Source: Bacillota bacterium (GTDB lineage Bacteria > Bacillota > Clostridia > Acetivibrionales > DSM-1351). From it: a stretch of 64,000 nt of DNA. Numbering within the stretch: position 1 is the first letter of the stretch; each line of letters begins with the position of its first letter. This document shows positions 1 to 8,652 of the stretch, piece after piece. Position numbers and translations under genes: made by a program. The stretch is taken from assembly GCA_023443515.1 (NCBI GenBank), contig JAEZUC010000097.1, forward strand, positions 1-64,000. Reading direction: 5' to 3'. Under the pieces are notes generated by a model that had not been told where the DNA came from, made no database searches, and saw nothing but the letters and a program-made list of their open reading frames with translations.

Positions 1-334
1 AATTTCGTGTAATTGGGGGTAAGAAGCAATATACATATATCATAATCAAATCTATTATAGATAAATAAACAAAAGTAGCGTTTAAACATCATATGATATT
101 TTCTACAACTTTTATAATCTAATATTGCACAGCTTTAAAGAAAGTCTAAACAAAAATAAAGTTCATTATTTCAAAATATGAACTTTATCCATAAATAAAT
201 AGCTTTGTTTATATATGCTTTAAGAGTATATCTGAAAAGTGCATTTTTTTCTAGTTTCAGAAGTAATTGTCTTTTATATAAATAGTAAGCGCTTAATCTT
301 AAGACACCTTTATTTTTTGCGTTTTACTATTCTT
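1..334. other. Intergenic region downstream of the biosynthetic cluster
   Basis: This AT-rich stretch lies beyond the stop codon of the last gene of the minus-strand biosynthetic train. It contains one clear hairpin (annotated separately) and otherwise no open frame with a ribosome site and family resemblance. The plus-strand frame starting near 239 overlaps the 3' end of the real minus-strand gene and has no recognisable features. Confidence 0.6.
151..188 (-). terminator. Probable Rho-independent terminator of the biosynthetic operon
   Basis: An 11-bp perfect stem (156-166 paired with 178-188) encloses an 11-nt loop. On the minus strand it is followed immediately by a run of five T residues (151-155). 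It lies about 150 nt after the last stop codon of the 30-kb gene train, where a terminator is expected. The stem is AT-rich, so its strength is uncertain. Confidence 0.55.
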
Positions 335-2215
335 TTATTCAAACGATTTTATTCTGGTTGCAATACTGAGATACCTACCATTTTCTACAACCATAAATCT
401 AGCTTGAACAAATTCATCAAGTATTTTTTGTAATTCTTCTTCTGTCATTTCAGTATTATCTTCTTTATTTGTAAACTTGTATATTTCATAAAACGCGCGT
501 ATCTCATCACAAAAAATATATATGTCTTTCTTTACTCCCTCTATCCTGTACTTTCTAGATGCATCAACCTTTCCATATAATTCAGAAGGTCTCCTATCGG
601 TAATTTCAAGTATATCACTGTCAATTTTATAATTAAGAAATGCCTCTCTCCTGAAAAATAACTCTTGCCAATAGCAAATAGCATTTTTTATAGGCTCAAT
701 ATACTCTTTGGGATTACTTTCAAAATCGCCATCAGTGTAAGTAAAAAAATATGCCATATTGTCTATATTTACTTTTTCTTCAGGATATATATGGTAATAT
801 ATAAAGTCGGGTTTAATATTTTTAACTCCGTACTGAAGGGCATTATCAAAAAATGGGCTATACCGTTGCAGCATTGCCTTAATAACATAATGGGGAGGTT
901 GAAGATGTATGATAGATGGTATAAGAGCAATAATATCATCATAATCACTCTGTTTCTCTCCCGGAATTCCGTATAATAAACTCCAAGCGACATCTATTCC
1001 AATCTCGTAAGTGTATTTCAAAAATTGAATGTTTTGAAGGGCTGTAATCCCCTTACACATTAATTTTAAAATAGCACTATTTAGAGATTCTATCCCGGGT
1101 TGAATTAATTTTACGCCTGCATCAAATAATGTTTTTAATTGTTTTTTTGTTAGAATAGATCTTACTTCTATGAACATGTCTAATCCAAGATTCATATCAA
1201 TTATATCGGGATATAGTGTTTCTAAAAATTTCAGGTCTAGTATACTATCAGTATTAAAAAACATCTTTGTTTTATCTGTTTCAATAAGCTCAAGTATTTC
1301 AGATATTATCTTCTCCGGAGATTTAGTACGGAACTTCATATATTGTCCATACCCCCCACAGAACATACAATGAGACTTCTCTCCCCACCAACAACCCCTT
1401 GAGAATTCAATAAGAGACCTTGCAGGAACAATATCTCTTAAGCCTGATTGTTCTAGTTCCATATAATATTCAGAAAAATCAGGAACAGGCAGATCATCTA
1501 GAGATTGCTTGTAATGGTTATTCTGATTAATCTCCAATTTATTGCCATCTCTAAAAGAAACGCCTGCAATTGATTCATAAAACAAACCGTTGAAAATATT
1601 TTTTACTAACAACGGAAGTACTTCTTCTCCTTCACCATCAATAACATAATCAACCCAGTCAAAAGCTCTAAGAGTTTCTATTCCCATTGTATCCCTGACA
1701 TTAGCACCGCCAAAAATTATCTTGATGTTAGGGTACAAGTTCTTTATTTTTTTGGCAAGTAAAAGAGAACTTATATGCTGAGAGAATGATGTTGAAAAAC
1801 CAACTACATCATATTTATCCCAAGGTATATCTTCAATACATTCATTTATAAAACTAGGGACAATTTCTTCACTTATTGATTTAAGGCTGATTCCAAATTT
1901 TTGAGTCAAATCATATAATTCATTTGATACTTGCTTGTCAGCCAGTTCATTCATCAAATCATCATATATCCTCTTTATTTCACCAGTTCCAAATCTACCA
2001 AATAAATGTTCTGAAAAGAACCACTCCCCTTGATTTATAGAAGTGCAAATGGTTTCGTATACAGCTAAATCTAAGTATTTTGCAAAACGAATATTCAAAT
2101 AATATACATCAGTTGGGATGTCTTGTAGTTCAAGACTTTTCTTTAATAGTCCAAGAGATAAACTAGATCTCTGAACAGACGAAAAAGGCATATTAATTAA
2201 TGCAACTCTTTTCAA
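335..2215 (-). CDS. B12-binding radical SAM protein, RiPP maturation protein 1-like
   Basis: A 626-aa class B-type radical SAM enzyme. Residues about 130-215 form a cobalamin-binding-like Rossmann segment (VVGFSTSFS, IIFGGANVR, DGEGEEVLP). The radical SAM core follows with an unusual CX7CX2C cluster motif in FSRGCWWGEKSHCMFCGG (Cys275, Cys283, Cys286). The RGCWWG...CxFCG signature is typical of the RiPP maturation radical SAM protein 1 family found beside ribosomal-peptide clusters. The roughly 70-residue C-terminal tail (IEGVKKDIYIF onward) is a small extra domain. Translation probably starts at TTG with AAGGAG seven bases upstream. It is the last gene of the train, with two other B12 radical SAM genes just upstream. 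The likely role is modification of the precursor peptides at unactivated carbons, for example methylation; this is inferred from family and context. Confidence 0.85.
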   Translation of the reverse strand: MKRVALINMPFSSVQRSSLSLGLLKKSLELQDIPTDVYYLNIRFAKYLDLAVYETICTSINQGEWFFSEHLFGRFGTGEIKRIYDDLMNELADKQVSNELYDLTQKFGISLKSISEEIVPSFINECIEDIPWDKYDVVGFSTSFSQHISSLLLAKKIKNLYPNIKIIFGGANVRDTMGIETLRAFDWVDYVIDGEGEEVLPLLVKNIFNGLFYESIAGVSFRDGNKLEINQNNHYKQSLDDLPVPDFSEYYMELEQSGLRDIVPARSLIEFSRGCWWGEKSHCMFCGGYGQYMKFRTKSPEKIISEILELIETDKTKMFFNTDSILDLKFLETLYPDIIDMNLGLDMFIEVRSILTKKQLKTLFDAGVKLIQPGIESLNSAILKLMCKGITALQNIQFLKYTYEIGIDVAWSLLYGIPGEKQSDYDDIIALIPSIIHLQPPHYVIKAMLQRYSPFFDNALQYGVKNIKPDFIYYHIYPEEKVNIDNMAYFFTYTDGDFESNPKEYIEPIKNAICYWQELFFRREAFLNYKIDSDILEITDRRPSELYGKVDASRKYRIEGVKKDIYIFCDEIRAFYEIYKFTNKEDNTEMTEEELQKILDEFVQARFMVVENGRYLSIATRIKSFE

Positions 2216-2298
2216 AATAGTACTCCTTGTATAATAGATTTAGGTTAATTAAGGTAACCTATAATCCTAAATTACAAATAGGTTTTTGTAACCATTTT

Positions 2299-3588
2299 CT
2301 ACAGAATAATATACTTTGAGGCAATATCAAGAAAGTTCTGGCGTTTAATTAATATTTCATCAAATTCTTCCGGTGATAAATTGGGATGTAGCTTGAAAAA
2401 TAATTCTTTATCATACCACCAGCCTTTTTGCATGTATAATTCATCTTTGCACATTCCGAATTCATTTGAAAGTACTGATGGCAAAGCTGCCCATAAAGCA
2501 ATATTTCCAGGTACTCTATATTCATTGAAAATATCATTTGCAAAGTCAATTGTATCCAAACATTCCTTTTTATGCTCCCAGGGCATACCTACTATAAAGG
2601 AGAAGAAGGTTTTTCTTCCAAGACCTTTTCGTCCCAGTTTTTCTGCACATCTTCTTATTTGTTCAACATTAATTCCTTTTCTAATTCTCTTTAAGCCTTC
2701 ATCATATCCACACTCAACCCCAACTTGTATTAAACTTACATTGGACTCTGCCAAAGTATCTAATAGTTCGTCACTGCTAAGGAGATCTCTAATTCTGGCC
2801 TCAATTCTAAAGGTTATATCAGGGAAAAGCCTGGTTATTTCTTTACAGATAAGAATTGCTCTTTCAATGTCGGTTGTAAAACAATCATCAGTTGTCAGGA
2901 TACTTTTGACTGCATTTACGTCTTTTATCATAGACAGGCTTTTTTCAAGTCTATCCAGTACAACCTTAACAGAGAATGGCCTCCACTTATATGAATGATC
3001 CACAGAACAAAATGTACACTTATTTTGACATCCTCTTGATGTTTCAAAAGATAAATATTTAGTGTTACGTGCAACTAAATCATAAGCAGGTAATAGAGTA
3101 TTTTCATCGAGAGCAATAGCTTCGCCTTTTTTATTATGTATTATATTATTATCTATTTTATAAGATAATCCAGGTATGTTAGCAAGTAAACTCTCTCTAA
3201 AATTAGAATTCAGCAAAGATACTAGGGCAAGTTCACCTTCTCCTCTGATTACATAGTCAATATATGGTTTTTGCAAAGCCTCCTCTGAATAATAGGTAGG
3301 ATGGATTCCGCCCATCAAAACTTTTAAATCACTATTAATAGCTTTTATTTTTTCTGCCACTTCACACGAATCTGCAAAATTAAATGAATTGCAAGAAAAT
3401 CCAACTAAGTCAAAGCCAGATAGATAGTTCATATCTGAATATGTATTTTGTGTTGAGTCAACTACTGTTACTTGATGTCCAGCTTCCCTCGCGTAATTTG
3501 CCAGTAGGTAAATCGCGAGAGGAAAAAACAACCGTTGTTGTTCTGCTGCTTCTGTTTTATCAGGTATCATTACCAATGCAATATTCAT
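2299..3588 (-). CDS. B12-binding radical SAM protein (paralogue A)
   Basis: A 429-aa protein with an N-terminal B12-binding-like domain (residues about 1-150; LVGFSCNSFN, LMGGIHPTYY, VIRGEGELAL) and a radical SAM core with CX3CX2C in TSRGCQNKCTFCSVD (Cys187, Cys191, Cys194). It closely resembles the next upstream gene at 3657-4952 along its whole length, so the two are a tandem duplication that has diverged. Members of this class (Elp3/MiaB-like fold plus cobalamin domain) perform methylations or ring rearrangements. Here the substrate is probably the cluster peptide or the acyl chain. The ATG start follows GAGG. It lacks any SPASM or RRE extension, so it may rely on a partner for peptide recognition. 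Confidence 0.83.
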   Translation of the reverse strand: MNIALVMIPDKTEAAEQQRLFFPLAIYLLANYAREAGHQVTVVDSTQNTYSDMNYLSGFDLVGFSCNSFNFADSCEVAEKIKAINSDLKVLMGGIHPTYYSEEALQKPYIDYVIRGEGELALVSLLNSNFRESLLANIPGLSYKIDNNIIHNKKGEAIALDENTLLPAYDLVARNTKYLSFETSRGCQNKCTFCSVDHSYKWRPFSVKVVLDRLEKSLSMIKDVNAVKSILTTDDCFTTDIERAILICKEITRLFPDITFRIEARIRDLLSSDELLDTLAESNVSLIQVGVECGYDEGLKRIRKGINVEQIRRCAEKLGRKGLGRKTFFSFIVGMPWEHKKECLDTIDFANDIFNEYRVPGNIALWAALPSVLSNEFGMCKDELYMQKGWWYDKELFFKLHPNLSPEEFDEILIKRQNFLDIASKYIIL

Positions 3589-3656
3589 ATTTTAAACCTC
3601 AACTTTCTTATTTATTAAAATCTATTTGTTAATAATGTAACGCTTAATTTAAGGTC

Positions 3657-4952
3657 CTACATTATAATTCCGAGATAATTTAACGATTCTTGAATAAACA
3701 TTTGATTTCTATGCATTATCTCACCAAAACCTGATTGTTTTATATTAGCATGGGACTCAAAGAAAATCTCATTATCATACCACCACCCCTTCCGATTATA
3801 CCATTCCGAACGTGCCAATCCATATTCTTCTGAAATTACAGATGGTAGTGGGAGCCATAGTACAGAGTTGCCTGGAATTCTATATTTCTCAAATATTTCT
3901 TCTGCAAAGGATAATGTTTTATGACAGTCATCCTTATTTTCCCAAGGCATTGCAATTATGTATGAAAAAAAGCAGCTTCTTCCTATCCCTCTTTTACTGA
4001 GTTTTTCAGCGCATTTTCGCACATCTTCGGTAGATATTCCCTTCCTGATACGCTTTAGGCCTTCATCATACCCACATTCTACTCCTATTTGGAGCATCCC
4101 TAAATTACATTCGGCTAATGCGTCTACCAACTCGTCATCAAATAAAAGATCTCTTATTCGCGCCTCAATTCTTAATGATATTCCAGGATACTTTTTAGTA
4201 ATTGCCTTCAATATATTCTTAGCTCTTTTAGTGTCAGTAGTAAAACAATCGTCTGTTGTTGCTATGCTTTTTATACTATTTCTGTTTGGAAACCAGCTTA
4301 GACACTGGTCCAGTCTATCCATAATTACATCTTCCGAAAAACCTCTCCACTTGTATTTGTGATCAATGGAACAAAAAGTACATTTATTCTGACACCCTCT
4401 AGAGGTTTCAAAAGGTATATTGCTTAGATTTCCTTTAATCAAATCATATGCCGGTAATAATGTACTTGAATCCAATACAATTGGTGATCCCAATTTATTG
4501 TGAAAAATTTTCTCGTCTATTTTGTAGGATAAACCCGGAACCTCTGAAAACAGTTCATTCTTTAAGTTAGTTTTGAGAAGCTTTACCAATGAATCTTCCC
4601 CTTCTCCTCTAATGACCAAATCAATGTATTCCTTTTTCAGTGCATCCTCCGGAAAATGTGTAACGTGAATTCCTCCCAAAAGTATTTTAGTATTAGAATT
4701 AACACTTTTTAGTTTTTCTGCAACCTCACATGAATCAGCATAATTAAATGTGTTACAAGAAAAGCCCACTAAATCGAATTTACCCCAATCGTCGTATTTA
4801 ATAGTAGCAGGATCCGGGAAACAACTTATAGAAACTTCATGTCCTGCGTTTCTCACATAACTTGCCAAGAGATATATTGACAAAGGAAAGTATAATTTTT
4901 GCTGATCTCTAAATTCAATATTTTGGGGAATCATTGTTAATAAAACATTCAT
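3657..4952 (-). CDS. B12-binding radical SAM protein (paralogue B)
   Basis: A 431-aa paralogue of the neighbouring 2299-3588 product, with the same layout: B12-binding-like domain (LVGFSCNTFN, LLGGIHVTHF) and radical SAM motif TSRGCQNKCTFCSID with Cys187, Cys191 and Cys194 at identical positions. The ATG start has AAAAGGAG upstream. The shared RGCQNKCTFC core and the shared tail pattern (RKGWWYDNEIFF here, KAGWWYDKELFF in the partner) show recent common origin. Retention of two intact copies suggests that they act at different sites or on the two different precursor peptides. The reaction itself cannot be read from sequence. Confidence 0.83.
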   Translation of the reverse strand: MNVLLTMIPQNIEFRDQQKLYFPLSIYLLASYVRNAGHEVSISCFPDPATIKYDDWGKFDLVGFSCNTFNYADSCEVAEKLKSVNSNTKILLGGIHVTHFPEDALKKEYIDLVIRGEGEDSLVKLLKTNLKNELFSEVPGLSYKIDEKIFHNKLGSPIVLDSSTLLPAYDLIKGNLSNIPFETSRGCQNKCTFCSIDHKYKWRGFSEDVIMDRLDQCLSWFPNRNSIKSIATTDDCFTTDTKRAKNILKAITKKYPGISLRIEARIRDLLFDDELVDALAECNLGMLQIGVECGYDEGLKRIRKGISTEDVRKCAEKLSKRGIGRSCFFSYIIAMPWENKDDCHKTLSFAEEIFEKYRIPGNSVLWLPLPSVISEEYGLARSEWYNRKGWWYDNEIFFESHANIKQSGFGEIMHRNQMFIQESLNYLGIIM

Positions 4953-5005
4953 ATCTCAGTATCTCCTTTTCGATACATATTGCGTCAGTAACTTCATGCA
5001 TCTAT

Positions 5006-5662
5006 TTAGAAATTGCTTAATACCCATTTATAGATATTTCGTGGGCAAATATCTTTCTCCAATATTTCTTGAACCCCATCAGAAATAACTCCAGTATTAA
5101 TCAATTCATACCCGGCTTGTTGTACTGCATGAAAATACCAATTCAATTTTTCTTTAATATCTGATCGTAATAATACCTCTGACATAGTCCTTGTTAAGTA
5201 TCCGCAGAAGTTTGAATTTGAGTTTTTATACATATTTACTAAAGGTAAAAACACATTCGAATCTTCAAGTCCACATACAGCAAGTAAAAATAATTTATAT
5301 CTAATTTTACTTGTATTGTTTCGGTATACAAATCCAGAACCTTGTAAAGATATTAAGCGGTCAATAAAATTTTTCATTATCCCTGTAACATTAGAAAAGT
5401 ATATGGGAGTAGCCAAAACTAAATAATCAGCCTTTTGAATATCATTGAATATTAATTTAAAATCATCATCAAGTTTGCAACTCTTATTATTTGTATCCAA
5501 GCAATAAAAGCATCCTTGACAAGGTATAATGTTTAATTTGTTTAGATAGACTGTTTTAACCCTTGCACCTGCTTTAGCCGCTCCACTAATAAAGCTTTCA
5601 AGCAACACATTTGTAGCGCCTTGGGAGCCTCGGGGGCTCCCATTTATAGCTAACAACTCCAT
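5006..5662 (-). CDS. Iron-sulfur flavoprotein / NADPH-dependent FMN reductase family
   Basis: A 218-aa flavodoxin-like reductase. The N-terminus MELLAINGSPRG is the usual FMN-phosphate-binding start, and ATPIYFSNVTG plus KNFIDR are typical of the FMN_red family. A compact cysteine motif, CQGCFYC followed by a further Cys (Cys48, 51, 54, 62), fits the 4Fe-4S site of iron-sulfur flavoproteins. It could supply electrons to the radical SAM enzymes or reduce an intermediate of the acyl chain. Its place between the acyl carrier protein and the B12 radical SAM genes fits either role. The ATG start is followed by no internal alternative that fits better. Confidence 0.8.
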   Translation of the reverse strand: MELLAINGSPRGSQGATNVLLESFISGAAKAGARVKTVYLNKLNIIPCQGCFYCLDTNNKSCKLDDDFKLIFNDIQKADYLVLATPIYFSNVTGIMKNFIDRLISLQGSGFVYRNNTSKIRYKLFLLAVCGLEDSNVFLPLVNMYKNSNSNFCGYLTRTMSEVLLRSDIKEKLNWYFHAVQQAGYELINTGVISDGVQEILEKDICPRNIYKWVLSNF

Positions 5663-5686
5663 TTGTGCCTATACTCCATTTCTTTT

Positions 5687-5941
5687 TTATTCACTCTCAT
5701 TACCGGAAATCATTGATAAAATAAACTCATTTATACTATTTACATTTTTAAATGCTTCCGCCTTCAACTGGTCATCATTAATTTTGATATCAAATTCGGC
5801 CTCAAGCCCAACTACCAAATCAATAATTGTTAAAGAATCTAACCCAATCTGGAAAAGATCTTCTTCAAAATTTACTTCTGAAGGCTCCTTTAAAAGCGGA
5901 ATACTTCTTGATAAAACATCAATAATTCTTTCATTATACAT
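5687..5941 (-). CDS. Acyl carrier protein
   Basis: An 84-aa acidic carrier protein with the phosphopantetheine attachment motif GLDSL (Ser36) at the start of helix 2 and the usual ACP length and hydrophobic spacing. The ATG start has AAAAGGAG upstream. It is the only carrier protein seen in the cluster and sits directly beside the ketoreductase, dehydratase and ketosynthase genes, so it is probably the dedicated carrier for the acyl chain built here. No phosphopantetheinyl transferase or malonyl transferase is encoded in the window, so those activities would have to come from primary fatty acid metabolism. Confidence 0.92.
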   Translation of the reverse strand: MYNERIIDVLSRSIPLLKEPSEVNFEEDLFQIGLDSLTIIDLVVGLEAEFDIKINDDQLKAEAFKNVNSINEFILSMISGNESE

Positions 5942-6015
5942 TGTAAATATCTCCTTTTATTTTTTAAAATCTAAACTTATGTATTTTTATTTAATATAGA
6001 ATTAATAACTATCAA

Positions 6016-6765
6016 TCACGATTCGCCACCATCAACTATAAAGTTACTCCGAACTGCATATGAAGTATTGGAAGACGCCAGATATGCAACCAGATTGGAT
6101 ATTTCATCTACATGTGCAAAACGTCCCATGGGATTTCTTTGCATTAACTTCTCTATTTTGTCTTCAGATAACGACCGTAAAGTCATATCAGTTTCAACCC
6201 AGCCCGGTGAAATTGTAAAAACTCTTATACCTTTTCTGGCAGTTTCAAGAGCCAATGTTCTGGATAAAGCCAGTAATCCAGCCTTTGATGCAGCATAGGC
6301 TGCTTGACCAATATCGGAATTTGTTGCAGCGGTTGAAGCAATAAAAATGATTACCCCTGATTGTTGACGATACATGTTAGAAAGAACTGCTTTAGTAACA
6401 TTAAATGCTCCTGTTAAATTTACAGAAATAGTTTCATCCCATTGTTCATATGTAGTTCCATACATAGTAGCAGAATGGGCTATACCGGCATTATTTACGA
6501 GAACATCTATTTTCCCAAAGTCATTTTTAATCTGTTGTACCATCGAGGGTACAGATACCCTATCATCTACTGAGCACTGATATGCTTTTGCATTTTGACC
6601 TTTTTGGCGTATCTGATTTACTACTTCATCTGCCTCAGCTTTTGAATTATTATAGTTTACTGCAACGGTTACACCCTCATCAGCAAGTTTTAATGCTATA
6701 CTTCGTCCTATTCCTCTAGATGCCCCCGTAACTAGTGCTACCTTTCCTTGTAAATCAAGCTCCAT
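6016..6765 (-). CDS. 3-oxoacyl-ACP reductase (FabG-like ketoreductase)
   Basis: A 249-aa short-chain dehydrogenase. The nucleotide-binding motif is TGASRGIGRS, the NNAG motif is present, and the catalytic Ser/Tyr/Lys set is seen in IFIASTAA and YAASKAG. Length and motifs are standard for FabG. It would reduce the 3-keto group after each ketosynthase extension on the adjacent carrier protein. The start overlaps the 3' end of the upstream chain-length-factor-like gene by 11 bases, so the two are translationally coupled. It could also act on another substrate, but the surrounding ACP, KS and dehydratase genes make the acyl-chain role likely. Confidence 0.9.
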   Translation of the reverse strand: MELDLQGKVALVTGASRGIGRSIALKLADEGVTVAVNYNNSKAEADEVVNQIRQKGQNAKAYQCSVDDRVSVPSMVQQIKNDFGKIDVLVNNAGIAHSATMYGTTYEQWDETISVNLTGAFNVTKAVLSNMYRQQSGVIIFIASTAATNSDIGQAAYAASKAGLLALSRTLALETARKGIRVFTISPGWVETDMTLRSLSEDKIEKLMQRNPMGRFAHVDEISNLVAYLASSNTSYAVRSNFIVDGGES

Positions 6766-7759
6766 AGTATTCCTCCTTATTAGTTAACACAGCACAAACA
6801 GTCCCACAAAGGACATCAAAATTAAGATGAAGAATTCTTTTTCCCCAACTATCATCAATCATACATGCCATAATTCCAAGTATAGGAGGCACACTAAACG
6901 CTGTTCCACTCCACTCATTTAAGCTAATAAATTCAAGCATTTTATATCTTGAATATAAAGGTTTAATATTCATTTCCATCCAATTGTCATCACCTGAAGT
7001 TACTAAAATGGTAATTTTATTATGTTCACCTACATCTGCCCACTCAACCAACAAATCCAAAACTTCAGCAGCTGAATTAAATTTATCAAAGTTCAGAATT
7101 TTAACCTTTTCAATTACTCCCAGAATATTAGCTTGCCTCGACAGTGCCTGTTGCTTATCTTCAAGGCACAGTACTCCAACGCCTTCCATGGCCTTTTGAT
7201 TATCAAGATATTTGCATATCCAGTCACTGTAGGCATCACCACCACCCGCAAAAATACAAGAAGATCTGAAAAACTTAATCTGATGAAATGCAAAGCAGAT
7301 TGCCTGAATAGCTGAGCATATTCCTGTACAAAGCATAGTATTAGGTCCTTTCATACCAAATACTATAGATGGAAAAGATGCTCCCACATTATTATCGCTA
7401 AAAACCAGCATTGACGCAGGTACAGTATTGATACCCTTATTAAATATCAATTCTGAGGATTCAGATATCAGTTCGTGTCCTCCAAAAGCGGAACCAAAAC
7501 TTATTCCGGCTTGGGATATCAAATCACTTTGATTATTAAGCCCGGAATCATTTATAGCTAGGCTTGTTGCATTCAAAAATAGTCTTGTAAGTCTATCTAA
7601 GTAAGTAAATCTCCCTGGTGTCTTGAAATTATTTATTTCCTCCTTGAAACTATGTAATAATTGTGATTCATCATGAATAGATTTAGTAAAATTAAAATTA
7701 TTACGTCCTATTCCCCACGGAGTAACAGGTCCCAGCCCGGTGATTACAACCTCTTTCAC
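6755..7759 (-). CDS. Chain-length-factor-like, catalytically degenerate ketosynthase
   Basis: A 334-aa KAS II-fold protein that begins VVITGLGPVTPWGIG like a ketosynthase but is shorter than the usual 390-420 aa. The active-site region reads LCTGICSAIQ, so a Cys lies near the nucleophile position but out of register by one residue. The two catalytic histidine motifs are gone: TSGDDN stands where NAHGT is expected, and NEWSGTAFSV stands where GxxGHxxGAAG is expected. This is the pattern of a KS-beta or chain-length factor that pairs with an active ketosynthase to shape the pocket. Two intact KS genes lie close by. The start is GTG, immediately after the upstream stop. Confidence 0.78.
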   Translation of the reverse strand: MKEVVITGLGPVTPWGIGRNNFNFTKSIHDESQLLHSFKEEINNFKTPGRFTYLDRLTRLFLNATSLAINDSGLNNQSDLISQAGISFGSAFGGHELISESSELIFNKGINTVPASMLVFSDNNVGASFPSIVFGMKGPNTMLCTGICSAIQAICFAFHQIKFFRSSCIFAGGGDAYSDWICKYLDNQKAMEGVGVLCLEDKQQALSRQANILGVIEKVKILNFDKFNSAAEVLDLLVEWADVGEHNKITILVTSGDDNWMEMNIKPLYSRYKMLEFISLNEWSGTAFSVPPILGIMACMIDDSWGKRILHLNFDVLCGTVCAVLTNKEEYYGA

Positions 7760-7760
7760 T

Positions 7761-8249
7761 TCACCTCATTCCTTCCTGTATAACTTTTCTAATACTAGGT
7801 GCTTTCATTAGCGTAATAATTCCTTCTGCAATTTTGCTAACACCCACTTTACACTCAAAAGAGACTTTTAAATATGGAGAAATTGCACGCAGTTCCTTGA
7901 CTTTGGTCTCTATATTTTGACCTTGATATGTGTCTCCATAAAAATCCACCTGGTTTATTACTGCCAGAAAATAATCTCTATCACTATTCAAATTATTATT
8001 TTGATGTGCGATATACTCATTAAGTAAAAAAGCGCCCTGTGCCGCAATTTCAATTAATAACATTTGGGGGAAAGTTTCTTTTTCATTTGAAACTTCATAC
8101 ATGCACTCATTGACATCAAAATATTTTGTGACTGTTATTTCATTATTTTCCACATCAACATTAGCTGAATCAATCATTAAGTATGGAGAAGCAATGCCTT
8201 TTCCGTCTGAATTCATTAAATAGCTCACCACATCATTCGCAAGATACAC
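7761..8249 (-). CDS. Hotdog-fold dehydratase subunit, Glu half-site (FabA/ApeP-like)
   Basis: A 162-aa hotdog protein. The central helix reads ETFPQMLLIEIAAQGAFLL, matching the FabA/FabZ pattern with Glu67 in the catalytic acid position. The usual His of the HFPxxP loop is missing, because the stretch before FPQM has no His. The neighbouring gene has the opposite defect, so the two probably form a heterodimer with one composite active site. The start is GTG with AGGGAGG upstream, and the 5' end overlaps the 3' end of the neighbour by 17 bases, which supports equimolar synthesis. The probable reaction is dehydration of 3-hydroxyacyl-ACP. Confidence 0.72.
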   Translation of the reverse strand: MYLANDVVSYLMNSDGKGIASPYLMIDSANVDVENNEITVTKYFDVNECMYEVSNEKETFPQMLLIEIAAQGAFLLNEYIAHQNNNLNSDRDYFLAVINQVDFYGDTYQGQNIETKVKELRAISPYLKVSFECKVGVSKIAEGIITLMKAPSIRKVIQEGMR

Positions 8250-8634
8250 TATCTCTATCCTCCCTGAAAAAAGTAAATACTCCTGTCATAACTAATTTTT
8301 CTTCACATGAAGTTTCAAAATGAAATACTATTGTGTTCTGGCTATTGTTCTTTACATTTATTGTTGCAAATATAGTTTGATTTGGATATACCGGATTCCT
8401 AAACATGCACTTTTCTATTTTTAGAATTTTGCAAGGTTCCAGATTCTCTTCTTTGGACAACATATATGCCAAGTCCTGTAAAGCTTTTGCTAAAATAGCC
8501 CCGGGTACAATTGGATTATTTACAAAGTGTCCTCTAATATACGGTGCATCTTCACTAAATGCAAGGCTACCCGAGATTTCACCTTTTTTTACGCAAATAT
8601 TTTTCCATCCAAACTGCAATTGATGATGCGTCAT
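8233..8634 (-). CDS. Hotdog-fold dehydratase subunit, His half-site (FabZ/ApeI-like)
   Basis: A 133-aa hotdog protein with the loop GHFVNNPIVPGAILAKAL. His36 is the FabZ-type catalytic histidine and NPIVPG the expected turn, but the acidic residue that normally follows (as in GVLxxEA) is replaced by ILAKA. The protein therefore holds only half of the FabZ active site, complementary to the next gene. In FabA/FabZ dimers the two catalytic residues come from different protomers, so a heterodimer would be chemically complete. The arrangement recalls the paired dehydratases of aryl polyene loci. Start is ATG. Confidence 0.74.
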   Translation of the reverse strand: MTHHQLQFGWKNICVKKGEISGSLAFSEDAPYIRGHFVNNPIVPGAILAKALQDLAYMLSKEENLEPCKILKIEKCMFRNPVYPNQTIFATINVKNNSQNTIVFHFETSCEEKLVMTGVFTFFREDRDSVSCE

Positions 8635-8652
8635 CTTTCAGACTCCTTTTAA

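Noticed and set aside
239..433. A 64-codon plus-strand frame at the left edge
   Set aside because: It overlaps the 3' end of the minus-strand radical SAM gene, has no ribosome site and shows no family features; it is a low-complexity AT-rich frame.
2381..2998. A 205-codon plus-strand frame
   Set aside because: It lies wholly inside the B12 radical SAM gene on the other strand, is Ser/Leu-rich as expected for an antisense shadow and has no convincing start.
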